Translations under genes and position numbers: made by a program | Shown: positions 25,027 to 32,889 of the stretch, piece after piece | How positions within the stretch are numbered: position 1 is the first letter of the stretch | How the letters are laid out: the number at the start of each line of letters is the position of its first letter | Notes under the pieces: model-generated | The model's database searches: none | What the model was told of the DNA's origin: nothing | Seen by the model: the letters and a program-made list of their open reading frames with translations, nothing else | Assembly (NCBI GenBank): GCA_004556975.1 | Contig: SFFD01000006.1 | Coordinates: 1 to 60,948 of the forward strand | Length of the DNA: 60,948 bases | Source of the DNA: Oscillospiraceae bacterium | GTDB lineage: Bacteria; Bacillota; Clostridia; Oscillospirales; Ruminococcaceae | Direction of reading: 5' to 3'

Positions 25027-25380
25027 GTTGTCTCCTTTCCGGCTCTTGCCAGCCTATGTAGGGCGGTTTCCCGCGATGGCGAAAAATTTTTACTGTTTGC
25101 CATTAACAAAAACTACTGCGAAGAATCGGCAGCAAAATTCAGAGGAAAAAAATCAGGCAGAGATAATTTCGCAAAAGTTTTTGGAAATTTTAAAACACCC
25201 GGAACGGTGTATTGAAAAGCTTGAAGAAAAATTGTAAAATAGGAAATACAGGTTGATGATTTTTTGCAGAAAACACCCGGATAAGTGGCACCGAAAAAAC
25301 CTAAAACACCCGGTTTGGTGTGTGAAATAGTTTGCGGCAAAAAAATATCGAAAAAATCTGAAAAATATGCGGAAAAACGC

Positions 25381-25409
25381 TTGACAAAGCGTGTTTGTTT
25401 ATATATAAT
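25381..25409 (+). promoter_or_regulatory. Main promoter of the ribosomal protein operon
   Basis: A perfect consensus sigma-A promoter: TTGACA (25381-25386), a 17-bp spacer and TATAAT (25404-25409). The -35 lies inside a perfect inverted repeat ACGCTT-GACA-AAGCGT. Transcription would begin near 25416, about 390 nt before rpsJ. Confidence 0.93.
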
Positions 25410-25416
25410 AATAGTT

Positions 25417-25794
25417 GCGTGACTGCACAGGCGGATGCTTCGGCATATCCCCGGAGCGTCCGCAAGATATGCGTTGAAGCGGGAGGTTGCTGTCTGTGTG
25501 ACAGGTAATTTCCGCCGAGTATGTCCGATTTTAAACCGGGCGACAAGAAATACTGCACACCCGTGTGTGCCGTTTCAGTGATGAGCTGTTTCGGCAGGGT
25601 CTTGTTGTTAAAGCACTGCTGCGCTTTATTGCGTTGCCGTGCGTGTCCGGAGATACCTCTGCGCTGTTTGCCTTATATATTATAAGGAAGCTTCGGCAGA
25701 AGGGTTTCCGTTTTTTAATGATGAGACGAGAAACACGCGGAAGCGTTGTGTTTCACAGAGTCGCACCCCATTGCGAGTCATTGGGAATCAAACA
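25417..25794 (+). promoter_or_regulatory. Structured leader of the S10 operon
   Basis: This leader of about 380 nt without a convincing ORF contains several stems. They are GCATATC/GATATGC (25443-25449, 25466-25472), GCGGGA/TTCCGC (25479-25484, 25510-25515) enclosing TGTC/GACA, and GCACAC/GTGTGC (25555-25560, 25565-25570). In bacteria S10-operon leaders are often targets of autoregulation by L4 or another product. I infer a similar role but cannot match a known motif from sequence alone. Confidence 0.55.
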
Positions 25795-25808
25795 AGGAGG
25801 CGATTTTA

Positions 25809-26120
25809 GTGGCAGTCAAAGAAAAAATCAGGATCAGACTCAAAAGCTATGATCACCAGCTCGTAGACCAGGCAGCAGAGAAGATTGTTGAAACCGCAAA
25901 GCGCACCGGCGCCCGCGTTTCCGGTCCTATTCCGCTCCCTACAGAGAAAGAGATCGTAACTATCCTGCGCGCCGTCCACAAAGACAAGGACAGCCGTGAA
26001 CAGTTTGAGCTTCGTACCCACAAAAGACTCATAGACATTCTGAGACCTTCCAACAAAACTGTTGAAGCTCTCACCGGTCTTGAGCTTCCTGCCGGCGTTG
26101 AAATCGAAATCAAGTTCTGA
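25809..26120 (+). CDS. rpsJ: 30S ribosomal protein S10
   Basis: A 103-residue S10 protein of the 30S head, which also serves as the NusE antitermination factor. Typical blocks are IRLKSYDHQLVDQAAEKIV, VSGPIPLPT and HKRLIDILRPSNKTVEALT. Translation begins at GTG 25809 with AGGAGG 8 bp upstream; the open frame continues to 25746, but that part does not belong to S10. It is the first gene of the S10-spc-alpha operon here; no str-operon genes precede it. Confidence 0.97.
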   Translation: MAVKEKIRIRLKSYDHQLVDQAAEKIVETAKRTGARVSGPIPLPTEKEIVTILRAVHKDKDSREQFELRTHKRLIDILRPSNKTVEALTGLELPAGVEIEIKF

Positions 26121-26198
26121 TTGAACAAGAAAGACGAAGACGACAAACAGCAGGTCATGTCGGCAAAAGCCGACCAATAACCGAAGGAGGCAGAAAAA

Positions 26199-26897
26199 AT
26201 GAAAAAAGCAATCGTGGGCAAAAAGCTTGGTATGACCCAGCTTTTTGACAAGGCGGGAAAAGTAATTCCCGTAACGGTCGTAGAGGCCGGCCCCTGCGTC
26301 GTTGTTCAGAAGAAAACTGTTGACAACGACGGTTATGAATCCGTTCAGCTCGGATACGGCGAGGTAACCGAAAAACACCTCACCAAAGCACTTAAAGGAC
26401 ATTTCGAAAAAGCGGATGTCGCCGCGAAGAAGTATCTCCGCGAGTTCAGACTTGATGATTGCTCCATTCTCAACGTTGGCGACATCGTAAAAGCAGACGC
26501 TTTTGAAGTCGGCGAAAAGGTTGACGTTGTTGCAAAGAGCAAAGGTCACGGTTATGCAGGCACCATCAAACGCTATGGTTTCGGCCGTCTGCGTGAAACT
26601 CACGGTTCCGGTCCCGTAGGACGCCACATCGGTTCTCTGGGCGCTTGTTCCGACCCTTCCAGAGTTATGAAGGGCAAGAAGCTTCCCGGACACATGGGCG
26701 TTGTACGTACCACCGTTCAGAACCTTGAAGTTGTCAAGATTGACCCCGAAAACAACCTCATCGCCATCAAGGGTGCCATTCCCGGCCCCAAAGGTGCAAT
26801 CGTAAGCGTTATGGCTGCTGTTAAGAAGCAGAAAGTCAAGAACACTACTGCACAGACCATCAGCAAGAACCCGCAGAAAGCATCTGCACGTAAATGA
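26199..26897 (+). CDS. rplC: 50S ribosomal protein L3
   Basis: Primary 23S rRNA-binding protein near the peptidyl transferase centre, 232 residues. The N-terminus KKAIVGKKLGMTQLF and the central loop THGSGPVGRHIGSLGACSDPSRV are diagnostic. The C-terminus has a short Lys/Thr-rich tail slightly longer than usual. AGGAGG precedes the ATG. It sits second in the operon, 78 bp after rpsJ. Confidence 0.97.
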   Translation: MKKAIVGKKLGMTQLFDKAGKVIPVTVVEAGPCVVVQKKTVDNDGYESVQLGYGEVTEKHLTKALKGHFEKADVAAKKYLREFRLDDCSILNVGDIVKADAFEVGEKVDVVAKSKGHGYAGTIKRYGFGRLRETHGSGPVGRHIGSLGACSDPSRVMKGKKLPGHMGVVRTTVQNLEVVKIDPENNLIAIKGAIPGPKGAIVSVMAAVKKQKVKNTTAQTISKNPQKASARK

Positions 26898-26915
26898 TAA
26901 AGGAGGAAAAGACAC

Positions 26916-27542
26916 ATGTTGGATCTTAAAGTTTTGAACATGAACGGCGAAGAAGTCGGTACTCTTTCCCTCTCTGAAGCCGTTTTCGGCGTTGAGCCGA
27001 ACACTGTTGCCATGCACGCTGCAGTAATCAACCATCTTGCAAATCGTCGTCACGGTACTCAGTCCACCAAGACCAGAACCGAAGTTTCCGGCGGCGGACG
27101 CAAGCCTTGGAAACAGAAGGGCACCGGCCACGCACGTCAGGGCTCTATCAGAGCTCCGCAGTGGACTCACGGCGGCGTAGCACTTGGCCCCAAGCCCCGC
27201 AAGTATCGCTTCACCCTCAACAAGAAGGTTCGCCGCGCAGCACTTCTTTCCGCACTCAGCTGCAAAGTTGCCGCAGGCGAAATGATCGTTCTCGATTCTC
27301 TTGAGCTTGCAGAAATCAAGACCAAAGCAATGGTCAAGGTTCTTGCAAACGTAAAAGCAGACGGCAAAACCCTTATCGTTATGCCCTCCGTCAATGAGAA
27401 CGTTATCAGAAGCGCACACAACATTCCCGGCGTAAAAACCGCTCTTACCAATACGTTGAACGTATATGACATCCTCAACCATGACTACTTTGTAGTTACC
27501 AAAGAGGCTGTTGAGAAAATCGAGGAGGTGTATTCCAAATGA
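26916..27542 (+). CDS. rplD: 50S ribosomal protein L4
   Basis: L4 (208 residues) binds 23S rRNA domain I and lines the exit tunnel; in several bacteria it autoregulates the S10 operon. The tunnel loop GGGRKPWKQKGTGHARQGS and the flanking LANRRHGTQSTKTRTEVSG are intact. AGGAGG precedes the ATG. Its stop overlaps the rplW start (ATGA), consistent with coupled translation. Confidence 0.97.
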   Translation: MLDLKVLNMNGEEVGTLSLSEAVFGVEPNTVAMHAAVINHLANRRHGTQSTKTRTEVSGGGRKPWKQKGTGHARQGSIRAPQWTHGGVALGPKPRKYRFTLNKKVRRAALLSALSCKVAAGEMIVLDSLELAEIKTKAMVKVLANVKADGKTLIVMPSVNENVIRSAHNIPGVKTALTNTLNVYDILNHDYFVVTKEAVEKIEEVYSK

Positions 27543-27835
27543 TGAAAACCGCACAGGACATCATCATCGCTCCGGTTATCACCGAAGCTTCCATGGCAGC
27601 TATTGCTCAGAAAAAATACACTTTCCGTGTTATGAAAAAAGTTAACAAGCAGGAAATTGCCGCTGCAGTCGAAGAGCTTTTCGGCGTAAAAGTCGCAAAG
27701 GTAAACACCATCAACGTCCGCGGACGTTCCAAGAGAATGGGTCTTCACTCCGGCAAAACTGCTGACTGGAAGAAAGCGATCGTAACCCTTAAGGCAGATT
27801 CCAAGGGCATCGAGTTCTTCGAGAGTATGCTGTAA
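27539..27835 (+). CDS. rplW: 50S ribosomal protein L23
   Basis: L23 (98 residues) sits at the tunnel exit and docks trigger factor and SRP. The blocks IIIAPVITEASMA, KYTFRVMKKVNKQEIAAAVEELFGV and VNTINVRGRSKRMG are typical. Two adjacent ATG codons (27539 and 27542) can serve as start; GAGGAGGTG lies upstream. It overlaps rplD by 4 bp. Confidence 0.96.
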   Translation: MMKTAQDIIIAPVITEASMAAIAQKKYTFRVMKKVNKQEIAAAVEELFGVKVAKVNTINVRGRSKRMGLHSGKTADWKKAIVTLKADSKGIEFFESML

Positions 27836-27849
27836 GGAGGACGAAATAG

Positions 27850-28683
27850 ATGGCTATTAAGTTCTATAACCCCACTACTCCCGGTCGTCGCGATATGTCC
27901 ACCATTGATTATTCTGGACTGTCTAAGGTAGCCCCGGAACGCAGCCTTCTGGAACCCATGAAGAAGCATTCCGGTCGTAACTCCTACGGCCGCATCACCG
28001 TCCGTCATCGCGGCGGCGGCAACAGAACCAAATATCGTGTAATCGATTTCAAACGCGGTAAAGTCGGCGTTTCTGCTGAGGTTAAATCCATCGAGTACGA
28101 CCCCAACCGTTCCGCCCATATCGCCCTTGTTCAGTATGAAGACGGCGAGAAGAGATATATTGTTGCTCCTTACGGACTTAAAGTCGGCGACAAGGTTGTT
28201 TCCGGTCCGGAAGCAGACATCATCGCAGGCAACGCTCTTCCCCTTGCCAACATCCCCGTTGGTACCTTCATCCACAACATTGAGCTTTACCCCGGAAAAG
28301 GCGCACAGCTTGCACGTTCCGCAGGCGTCATGGCACAGCTTATGGCAAAAGAGAACAAGTATGCGCTTATCCGTCTTCCCAGCGGCGAGCTTCGTAACAT
28401 TCCCAGCGAATGCTACGCAGTTGTCGGTCAGGTAAGCAACATCGACCATGCTAACGTAAGCTACGGCAAAGCAGGTCGTGTTCGCCACATGGGTTGGAGA
28501 CCTACCGTCCGCGGTTCCGTTATGAACCCCTGTGACCATCCTCACGGCGGTGGTGAAGGCAAATCTCCTATCGGTCGTCCGGGTCCTGTAACCCCTTGGG
28601 GCAAACCTGCTCTTGGTTATAAGACCAGAAACAAACATCAGCGTTCCGATAAGTTTATCGTAAGACGCCGCAACGGCAAATAA
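27850..28683 (+). CDS. rplB: 50S ribosomal protein L2
   Basis: L2 (277 residues) is needed for subunit joining and peptidyl transferase activity. The N-terminal KFYNPTTPGRRDMS, the central GRITVRHRGGGNRTKYRVIDF and the C-terminal NPCDHPHGGGEGKSPIGRP (with the conserved His) are all present. The length matches the family. It follows rplW after 14 bp. Confidence 0.98.
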   Translation: MAIKFYNPTTPGRRDMSTIDYSGLSKVAPERSLLEPMKKHSGRNSYGRITVRHRGGGNRTKYRVIDFKRGKVGVSAEVKSIEYDPNRSAHIALVQYEDGEKRYIVAPYGLKVGDKVVSGPEADIIAGNALPLANIPVGTFIHNIELYPGKGAQLARSAGVMAQLMAKENKYALIRLPSGELRNIPSECYAVVGQVSNIDHANVSYGKAGRVRHMGWRPTVRGSVMNPCDHPHGGGEGKSPIGRPGPVTPWGKPALGYKTRNKHQRSDKFIVRRRNGK

Positions 28684-28707
28684 TCTGGAAGGAGGCAAAC
28701 AGGAACA

Positions 28708-28989
28708 ATGAGTAGAAGTATAAAAAAAGGACCTTTCGTACAGCCCGTTCTTCTTGCAAGAGTTCGTGAGATGAACAAAGCCGGAGAAAAGAGAGTTCTT
28801 AAAACCTGGAGCCGTTCGTCCACGATTTTCCCTGATTTCGTGGGACACACCTTTGCGGTGCACGACGGACGCAAGCATGTTCCGGTATATGTAACTGAGG
28901 ATATGGTCGGACACAAACTCGGTGAGTTTGCACCTACCAGAACCTTCAGAGGACACGCCGGTTCTAAGAAAACTAACAACGGTAAATAA
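28708..28989 (+). CDS. rpsS: 30S ribosomal protein S19
   Basis: S19 (93 residues) is a 30S head protein pairing with S13. MSRSIKKGPFVQPVLL, TWSRSSTIFPDFVGHTFAVH and GHKLGEFAPTRTFRGHAG are canonical. GGAAGGAGG precedes the ATG, and rplV follows after 20 bp. Confidence 0.97.
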   Translation: MSRSIKKGPFVQPVLLARVREMNKAGEKRVLKTWSRSSTIFPDFVGHTFAVHDGRKHVPVYVTEDMVGHKLGEFAPTRTFRGHAGSKKTNNGK

Positions 28990-29009
28990 GGCCGAGAGGA
29001 GGATTTCAA

Positions 29010-29345
29010 ATGGAAGCAAGGGCTTATTTGAGATATGCCCGCATCTCGCCGCGTAAAGTACAGATCGTTCTTGATCAGATCAGAAACAAACCTGTCGATT
29101 ACGCAATGGCAGTGCTTAAAAACACCCCTAAAGCGGCCTGTGAGCCGCTTGAGAAGCTCCTGAAATCGGCTATCGCCAACGGAGAGAACAATCACGGCAT
29201 GAGCAAAGACGCAATGTACGTCTCTGAATGCTTTGTAACTCCCGGCCCGACGATGAAACGAATTCAGCCCAAGGATCACGGAAAAGCATATCGTATTCTT
29301 AAGAGATCTTCTCACATCACCATGGTTCTTAAAGAGAAAGACTAA
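29010..29345 (+). CDS. rplV: 50S ribosomal protein L22
   Basis: L22 (111 residues) contributes the beta hairpin of the exit tunnel. ARAYLRYARISPRKVQIVLD is the N-terminal signature. GPTMKRIQPKDHGKAYRILK covers the hairpin, and RSSHITMVL closes the protein. GAGAGGAGG precedes the ATG. Confidence 0.96.
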   Translation: MEARAYLRYARISPRKVQIVLDQIRNKPVDYAMAVLKNTPKAACEPLEKLLKSAIANGENNHGMSKDAMYVSECFVTPGPTMKRIQPKDHGKAYRILKRSSHITMVLKEKD

Positions 29346-29361
29346 TCGGAGGAGGTAAACA

Positions 29362-30054
29362 ATGGGACAAAAGGTTAATCCCCACGGCTTCAGAGTGGGC
29401 GTAATAAAAGATTGGGATTCCCGCTGGTTTGCCAAGGACGAAGTCTTCGGCGATATCCTTGTGGAAGATTACAATCTTCGTAAATTCCTTAAACAGAAAC
29501 TTTACGCAGCCGGCGTACCGAAAATTGAAATTGAACGCACCGGCGACAACAAGGTGAGAATCCACATTCACTGCGCAAAACCCGGTATGGTCATTGGCCG
29601 TCAGGGCGCAGAGATTGAAAAACTTCGCGCAGAGTGCGAAGAACTGCTCAATAAGGGCAAAGAAGAAAAAGTTCAGGTTTTCCTCAACATTGTTGAAGTT
29701 AAACAGCCTGACAAGAACGCACAGCTTGTTGCAGAGAATATTGCTGCACAGCTCGAGCGCAGAATCTCTTTCCGCCGTGCAATGAAACAGGCTATCGGCC
29801 GTTCCATGAAGCTTGGCGTAAGAGGTATCAAAACCAAATGCTCCGGTCGTCTCGGCGGCGCCGAAATCGCCAGAGTTGAAGAATATCACGAGGGTACTAT
29901 TCCGCTGCAGACCATCCGTGCCGACATCGACTACGGTTTTGCAGAAGCTGCCACCACTTATGGCCGCATCGGCGTAAAGGTCTGGATTTACAACGGCGAC
30001 GTTCTTACCGACGTTAAAAAACAGCCCTCCCGCAAGGAAGGAGGAAGAAAATAA
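29362..30054 (+). CDS. rpsC: 30S ribosomal protein S3
   Basis: S3 (230 residues) lines the mRNA entry channel. MGQKVNPHGFRVGVIKDWDS opens the protein. The KH domain has GMVIGRQGAEIEKL, and the C-terminal domain has GRLGGAEIARVEEYHEGTIP. The stop codon overlaps the rplP start by one base (TAATG). Confidence 0.97.
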   Translation: MGQKVNPHGFRVGVIKDWDSRWFAKDEVFGDILVEDYNLRKFLKQKLYAAGVPKIEIERTGDNKVRIHIHCAKPGMVIGRQGAEIEKLRAECEELLNKGKEEKVQVFLNIVEVKQPDKNAQLVAENIAAQLERRISFRRAMKQAIGRSMKLGVRGIKTKCSGRLGGAEIARVEEYHEGTIPLQTIRADIDYGFAEAATTYGRIGVKVWIYNGDVLTDVKKQPSRKEGGRK

Positions 30055-30482
30055 TGCTTCTTCCGAAGAGAGTTAAATACCGTCGTGTCCAGAGAGGACG
30101 CATGAAGGGTACCGCACATAGAGGTAACTTCGTTTCCAACGGCGAATACGGCCTTATGGCTCTTGAACCCTGCTGGCTGAAAGCCAACCAGATCGAGGCA
30201 GCACGTATCGCAATGACCCGTTACATCAAACGTGGCGGTCAGGTATGGATTAAAGTATTCCCGGACAAACCTGTAACTCAGAAACCCGCCGAGACCCGTA
30301 TGGGCTCCGGTAAAGGTGCTCCTGAATATTGGGCAGCCGTTGTTAAACCCGGCCGCGTAATGTTCGAAATCGCAGGCATTCCGGAAGATGTAGCAAAGGA
30401 AGCTATGCGTCTTGCTGCGCACAAGCTGCCTATCAAATGTAAATTCGTTAAAAGGGAAGAAAAGGGGGTTGACGAGCAATGA
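30054..30482 (+). CDS. rplP: 50S ribosomal protein L16
   Basis: L16 (142 residues) contacts the A-site tRNA elbow. MLLPKRVKYRRVQRGRMKGT, GYIKRGG-like RYIKRGGQVWIKVFPDKP and GSGKGAPEYWAAVVKPG are typical. The arginine hydroxylated in some bacteria lies in the last region. Starts inside the rpsC stop codon; its own stop overlaps rpmC. Confidence 0.97.
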   Translation: MLLPKRVKYRRVQRGRMKGTAHRGNFVSNGEYGLMALEPCWLKANQIEAARIAMTRYIKRGGQVWIKVFPDKPVTQKPAETRMGSGKGAPEYWAAVVKPGRVMFEIAGIPEDVAKEAMRLAAHKLPIKCKFVKREEKGVDEQ

Positions 30483-30679
30483 AAGCAGCAGAAGTTCGCG
30501 CCATGAATAAAGCGGATCTCGAGAAAAAACTTTCTGAGCTCAAAGCCGAGCTTTTCAACCTGAGATTCCAGCACGCCATCAACCAGCTTGACAATCCGAT
30601 CCGTCTTAACGAAGTCAAAAAAGACATCGCAAGAGTTAAGACCGTCCTTCGTGAGCTTGAGCTGAAGGCAGAGCAGTAA
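30479..30679 (+). CDS. rpmC: 50S ribosomal protein L29
   Basis: L29 (66 residues) is a two-helix protein at the tunnel exit next to L23. The pattern LEKKLSELKAELFNLRFQHA with NPIRLNEVKKDIARVKTVL is the family core. It overlaps rplP by ATGA, so translation is likely coupled. Confidence 0.95.
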   Translation: MKAAEVRAMNKADLEKKLSELKAELFNLRFQHAINQLDNPIRLNEVKKDIARVKTVLRELELKAEQ

Positions 30680-30698
30680 TTGAAGGGAGGATAAAGCT

Positions 30699-30959
30699 GT
30701 GAACGAAGAAAGAAATCTTAGAAAAACCAGAGTCGGTATCGTAGTAAGCGACAAGATGGACAAAACCGTCGTCGTTAAAGTCGAAGACCGTGTTCAGCAC
30801 CCCCTTTACAAGAAAATTATTAAGAGAACCGTAAGATTCAAAGCGCATGACGAGAATAACGAGTGCGGAATCGGCGATCGCGTAGAGATCATGGAAACCA
30901 GACCTCTGTCTAAAGACAAACACTGGAGAGTTTCCGAGATTATCGAGAAGGCCAAATAA
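30699..30959 (+). CDS. rpsQ: 30S ribosomal protein S17
   Basis: S17 (86 residues) is an OB-fold 16S rRNA-binding protein. KTRVGIVVSDKMDKTVVVKV and HPLYKKIIKRTVRFKAHDE are typical, ending in ETRPLSKDKHWRVSEIIEKA. Translation starts at GTG 30699 after GGGAGG. Confidence 0.96.
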   Translation: MNEERNLRKTRVGIVVSDKMDKTVVVKVEDRVQHPLYKKIIKRTVRFKAHDENNECGIGDRVEIMETRPLSKDKHWRVSEIIEKAK

Positions 30960-30989
30960 TAAGAGTCGGACGGAAAGGAGGAACTATCT

Positions 30990-31358
30990 GTGATACAGAT
31001 GCAATCTCATCTGAAGGCAGCTGATAACACCGGTGCAAAAGAGCTTATGTGCATTCGTGTTCTCGGCGGTACCAGAAGAAAATATGCTAACATCGGCGAC
31101 GTTGTAGTAGCCAGTGTTAAGAAAGCGGCACCGGGCGGCATGGTCAAAAAAGGCGAAGTCGTTAAAGCCGTTATCGTCCGCTCGGCCAAAGGTCTCCGTC
31201 GTGATGACGGCAGCTACATCCGTTTTGATGAAAACGCTGCAGTTATTATCAAGGAAGACAAAAACCCGCGTGGAACCCGTATCTTTGGACCGGTAGCCCG
31301 TGAGCTCCGCGACAAAGATTATCTCAAAATCCTGAGCCTTGCGCCTGAAGTTCTTTAA
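30990..31358 (+). CDS. rplN: 50S ribosomal protein L14
   Basis: L14 (122 residues) forms intersubunit bridges; its surface is the target of RsfS. MIQMQSHLKAADNTGAKELM, GRRxAxGDVVVASVK-like region and GPVARELRDKDYLKILSLAPEVL are diagnostic. It starts at GTG 30990 with AAAGGAGG upstream. Confidence 0.97.
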   Translation: MIQMQSHLKAADNTGAKELMCIRVLGGTRRKYANIGDVVVASVKKAAPGGMVKKGEVVKAVIVRSAKGLRRDDGSYIRFDENAAVIIKEDKNPRGTRIFGPVARELRDKDYLKILSLAPEVL

Positions 31359-31367
31359 GGAGGAAAA

Positions 31368-31688
31368 ATGATGAATAAAGTTCATGTAAAAACCGGCGAC
31401 AAAGTCATCATCCTCTCCGGCAGAGATAAAGGCAAAGAGGGTAAGGTCCTTGAAGTCAGCCCTTCCGAAGGCAAAGTCATCGTTGAAGGCTGCAACATTG
31501 CCACCAAACATGCAAAACCCAGAAAGATGGGCGAGCAGGGTGGACTTCTCAAGGTTGAAACCGCCATCTATGCCAGCAAAGTGATGCTTGTCTGCCCTAA
31601 ATGCGGCAAACCCACCAGACTGGCCCACAAGGTTCTTGCAGACGGCAGCAAAAAGCGCCTTTGCAAAGCCTGCGGCGCGACTTTTTGA
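31368..31688 (+). CDS. rplX: 50S ribosomal protein L24
   Basis: L24 (106 residues) starts 50S assembly. The KOW motif is GDKVIILSGRDKGKEGKVLEV, followed by VEGCNIATKHAKP. The C-terminal part carries two CxxC pairs (CPKCG and CKACG), a zinc-ribbon-like ending seen in many Firmicutes. Two ATGs occur at the start (31368, 31371). Confidence 0.96.
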   Translation: MMNKVHVKTGDKVIILSGRDKGKEGKVLEVSPSEGKVIVEGCNIATKHAKPRKMGEQGGLLKVETAIYASKVMLVCPKCGKPTRLAHKVLADGSKKRLCKACGATF

Positions 31689-31704
31689 GTGAGGAGGAAA
31701 AAAC

Positions 31705-32244
31705 ATGACCAGATTAAGTGAATACTACAAAAGTGATGTAGCACCTGCTCTTATGAAAGAATTCAATTATAAGAGCGTCATGCAGATCCCGAAGCTCGAT
31801 AAGATCGTTGTCAACGTCGGCGCAGGAGACTGCAAAGATAACAGTAAAGCAATGGACGCAATCCTTGCTGACCTTGGCACCATTACCGGTCAGAAGGCCG
31901 TCACCTGCAAGGCTAAAAAATCCGTTGCAAACTTCAAACTTCGTGAAGGCATGGTCATCGGCGCGAAAGTAACTCTTCGCGGCGCAAAGATGTATGAATT
32001 CATGGACAGACTTTTCAACATCGCTCTTCCGCGTGTTAGAGACTTCCGTGGAATCAATCCCAACGCCTTTGACGGACGCGGCAACTATAGCCTTGGTCTT
32101 AAAGAACAGCTGATCTTCCCGGAGATTGACTATGATAAGATCGACAAAGTCCGCGGTATGGACATCTGCTTCGTAACTACGGCGCAGACCGATGAAGAAG
32201 CCCGCGAGCTGCTCAAACTTATGGGCGCTCCGTTTGAAAAGTAA
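31705..32244 (+). CDS. rplE: 50S ribosomal protein L5
   Basis: L5 (179 residues) binds 5S rRNA and contacts P-site tRNA. MQIPKLDKIVVNVGAGD, TGQKAVTCKAKKSVANFKLR, MYEFMDRLFNIALPRVRDFR and NYSLGLKEQLIFPEIDYDKI are all standard. GAGGAGG precedes the ATG. Confidence 0.97.
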   Translation: MTRLSEYYKSDVAPALMKEFNYKSVMQIPKLDKIVVNVGAGDCKDNSKAMDAILADLGTITGQKAVTCKAKKSVANFKLREGMVIGAKVTLRGAKMYEFMDRLFNIALPRVRDFRGINPNAFDGRGNYSLGLKEQLIFPEIDYDKIDKVRGMDICFVTTAQTDEEARELLKLMGAPFEK

Positions 32245-32262
32245 GATAGGAGGATTTAATCA

Positions 32263-32448
32263 ATGGCAAAAACGTCAATGAAGGTCAAGCAGAAAGCAGA
32301 GCCGAAGTTCTCTACCAGAGCTTATACTCGTTGCAAAATCTGTGGCAGACCCCACGCCTATCTTCGCAAATTCGGCATCTGCCGTATCTGCTTCAGGGAA
32401 CTTGCTTATAAAGGCGAGATTCCTGGCGTGAAGAAGGCAAGCTGGTAA
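32263..32448 (+). CDS. rpsZ: 30S ribosomal protein S14, zinc type (S14Z)
   Basis: This is the short zinc-binding form of S14 (61 residues) with four cysteines in CKICGRPHAYLRKFGICRIC. The ending IPGVKKASW is typical. It makes the 30S head structure with S3 and S10. GGAGG precedes the ATG. Confidence 0.96.
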   Translation: MAKTSMKVKQKAEPKFSTRAYTRCKICGRPHAYLRKFGICRICFRELAYKGEIPGVKKASW

Positions 32449-32474
32449 TTAAGAGAACAAAGGAGGTTTGAGGA

Positions 32475-32873
32475 ATGCATATCACCGATACAGTCGCTGA
32501 CTTGCTGACCCGCATCAGAAACGCGAATTCCGCAAAGCACGATACGGTAGACGTTCCCGCGTCCAACATGAAAAAAGCGATAACCCAGATCCTTCTTGAT
32601 GAGGGTTATATCAAAGGATATCAGGTTATCGAGGACGGAAAGCAGGGAATGCTCCATATCACGCTTAAATACGGCGCAAATAAAACCCCGGTGATCACAG
32701 GCCTTCGCAGGGTTTCCAAACCCGGCCTGCGCATCTACACAAACGTTGAGGAAATGCCCAAAGTTCTTAAAGGCCTTGGTATTGCCATTCTTTCCACCAA
32801 TAAGGGAATCATGACTGACAAACAGGCACGCAAAGAGAACGTAGGCGGCGAAGTCCTTGCGTTCATTTGGTAA
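32475..32873 (+). CDS. rpsH: 30S ribosomal protein S8
   Basis: S8 (132 residues) binds helix 21 of 16S rRNA and in E. coli represses the spc operon. TDTVADLLTRIRNANSAKHD opens the protein. The C-terminal LSTNKGIMTDKQARKENVGG contains the conserved RNA-binding loop. AAAGGAGG precedes the ATG. Confidence 0.97.
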   Translation: MHITDTVADLLTRIRNANSAKHDTVDVPASNMKKAITQILLDEGYIKGYQVIEDGKQGMLHITLKYGANKTPVITGLRRVSKPGLRIYTNVEEMPKVLKGLGIAILSTNKGIMTDKQARKENVGGEVLAFIW

Positions 32874-32889
32874 AAAGGAGGGAAACTGA

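Larger units (their letters stand above)
24737..25076. repeat. Direct repeat copy B (about 340 bp)
   Basis: This is the second copy of the block at 24237-24575. Here the 41-codon ORF is intact. The copies differ most in the terminator-hairpin loop of the putative small RNA, where paired changes keep the stem. The flanking 25077-25380 contains no gene I can support; it holds three short repeats AAACACCCGG. Confidence 0.92.

Noticed and set aside
25076..25237. 53-codon plus-strand ORF starting at the end of repeat copy B
   Set aside because: The tail EIISQKFLEILKHPERCIEK looks protein-like, but there is no ribosome site and its start lies in the repeat; at most a remnant.
25806..27554. 582-codon minus-strand frame across rpsJ-rplD
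   Set aside because: It is the antisense of highly biased ribosomal protein codons; no ribosome site, no recognisable motif, and it covers several certain genes.
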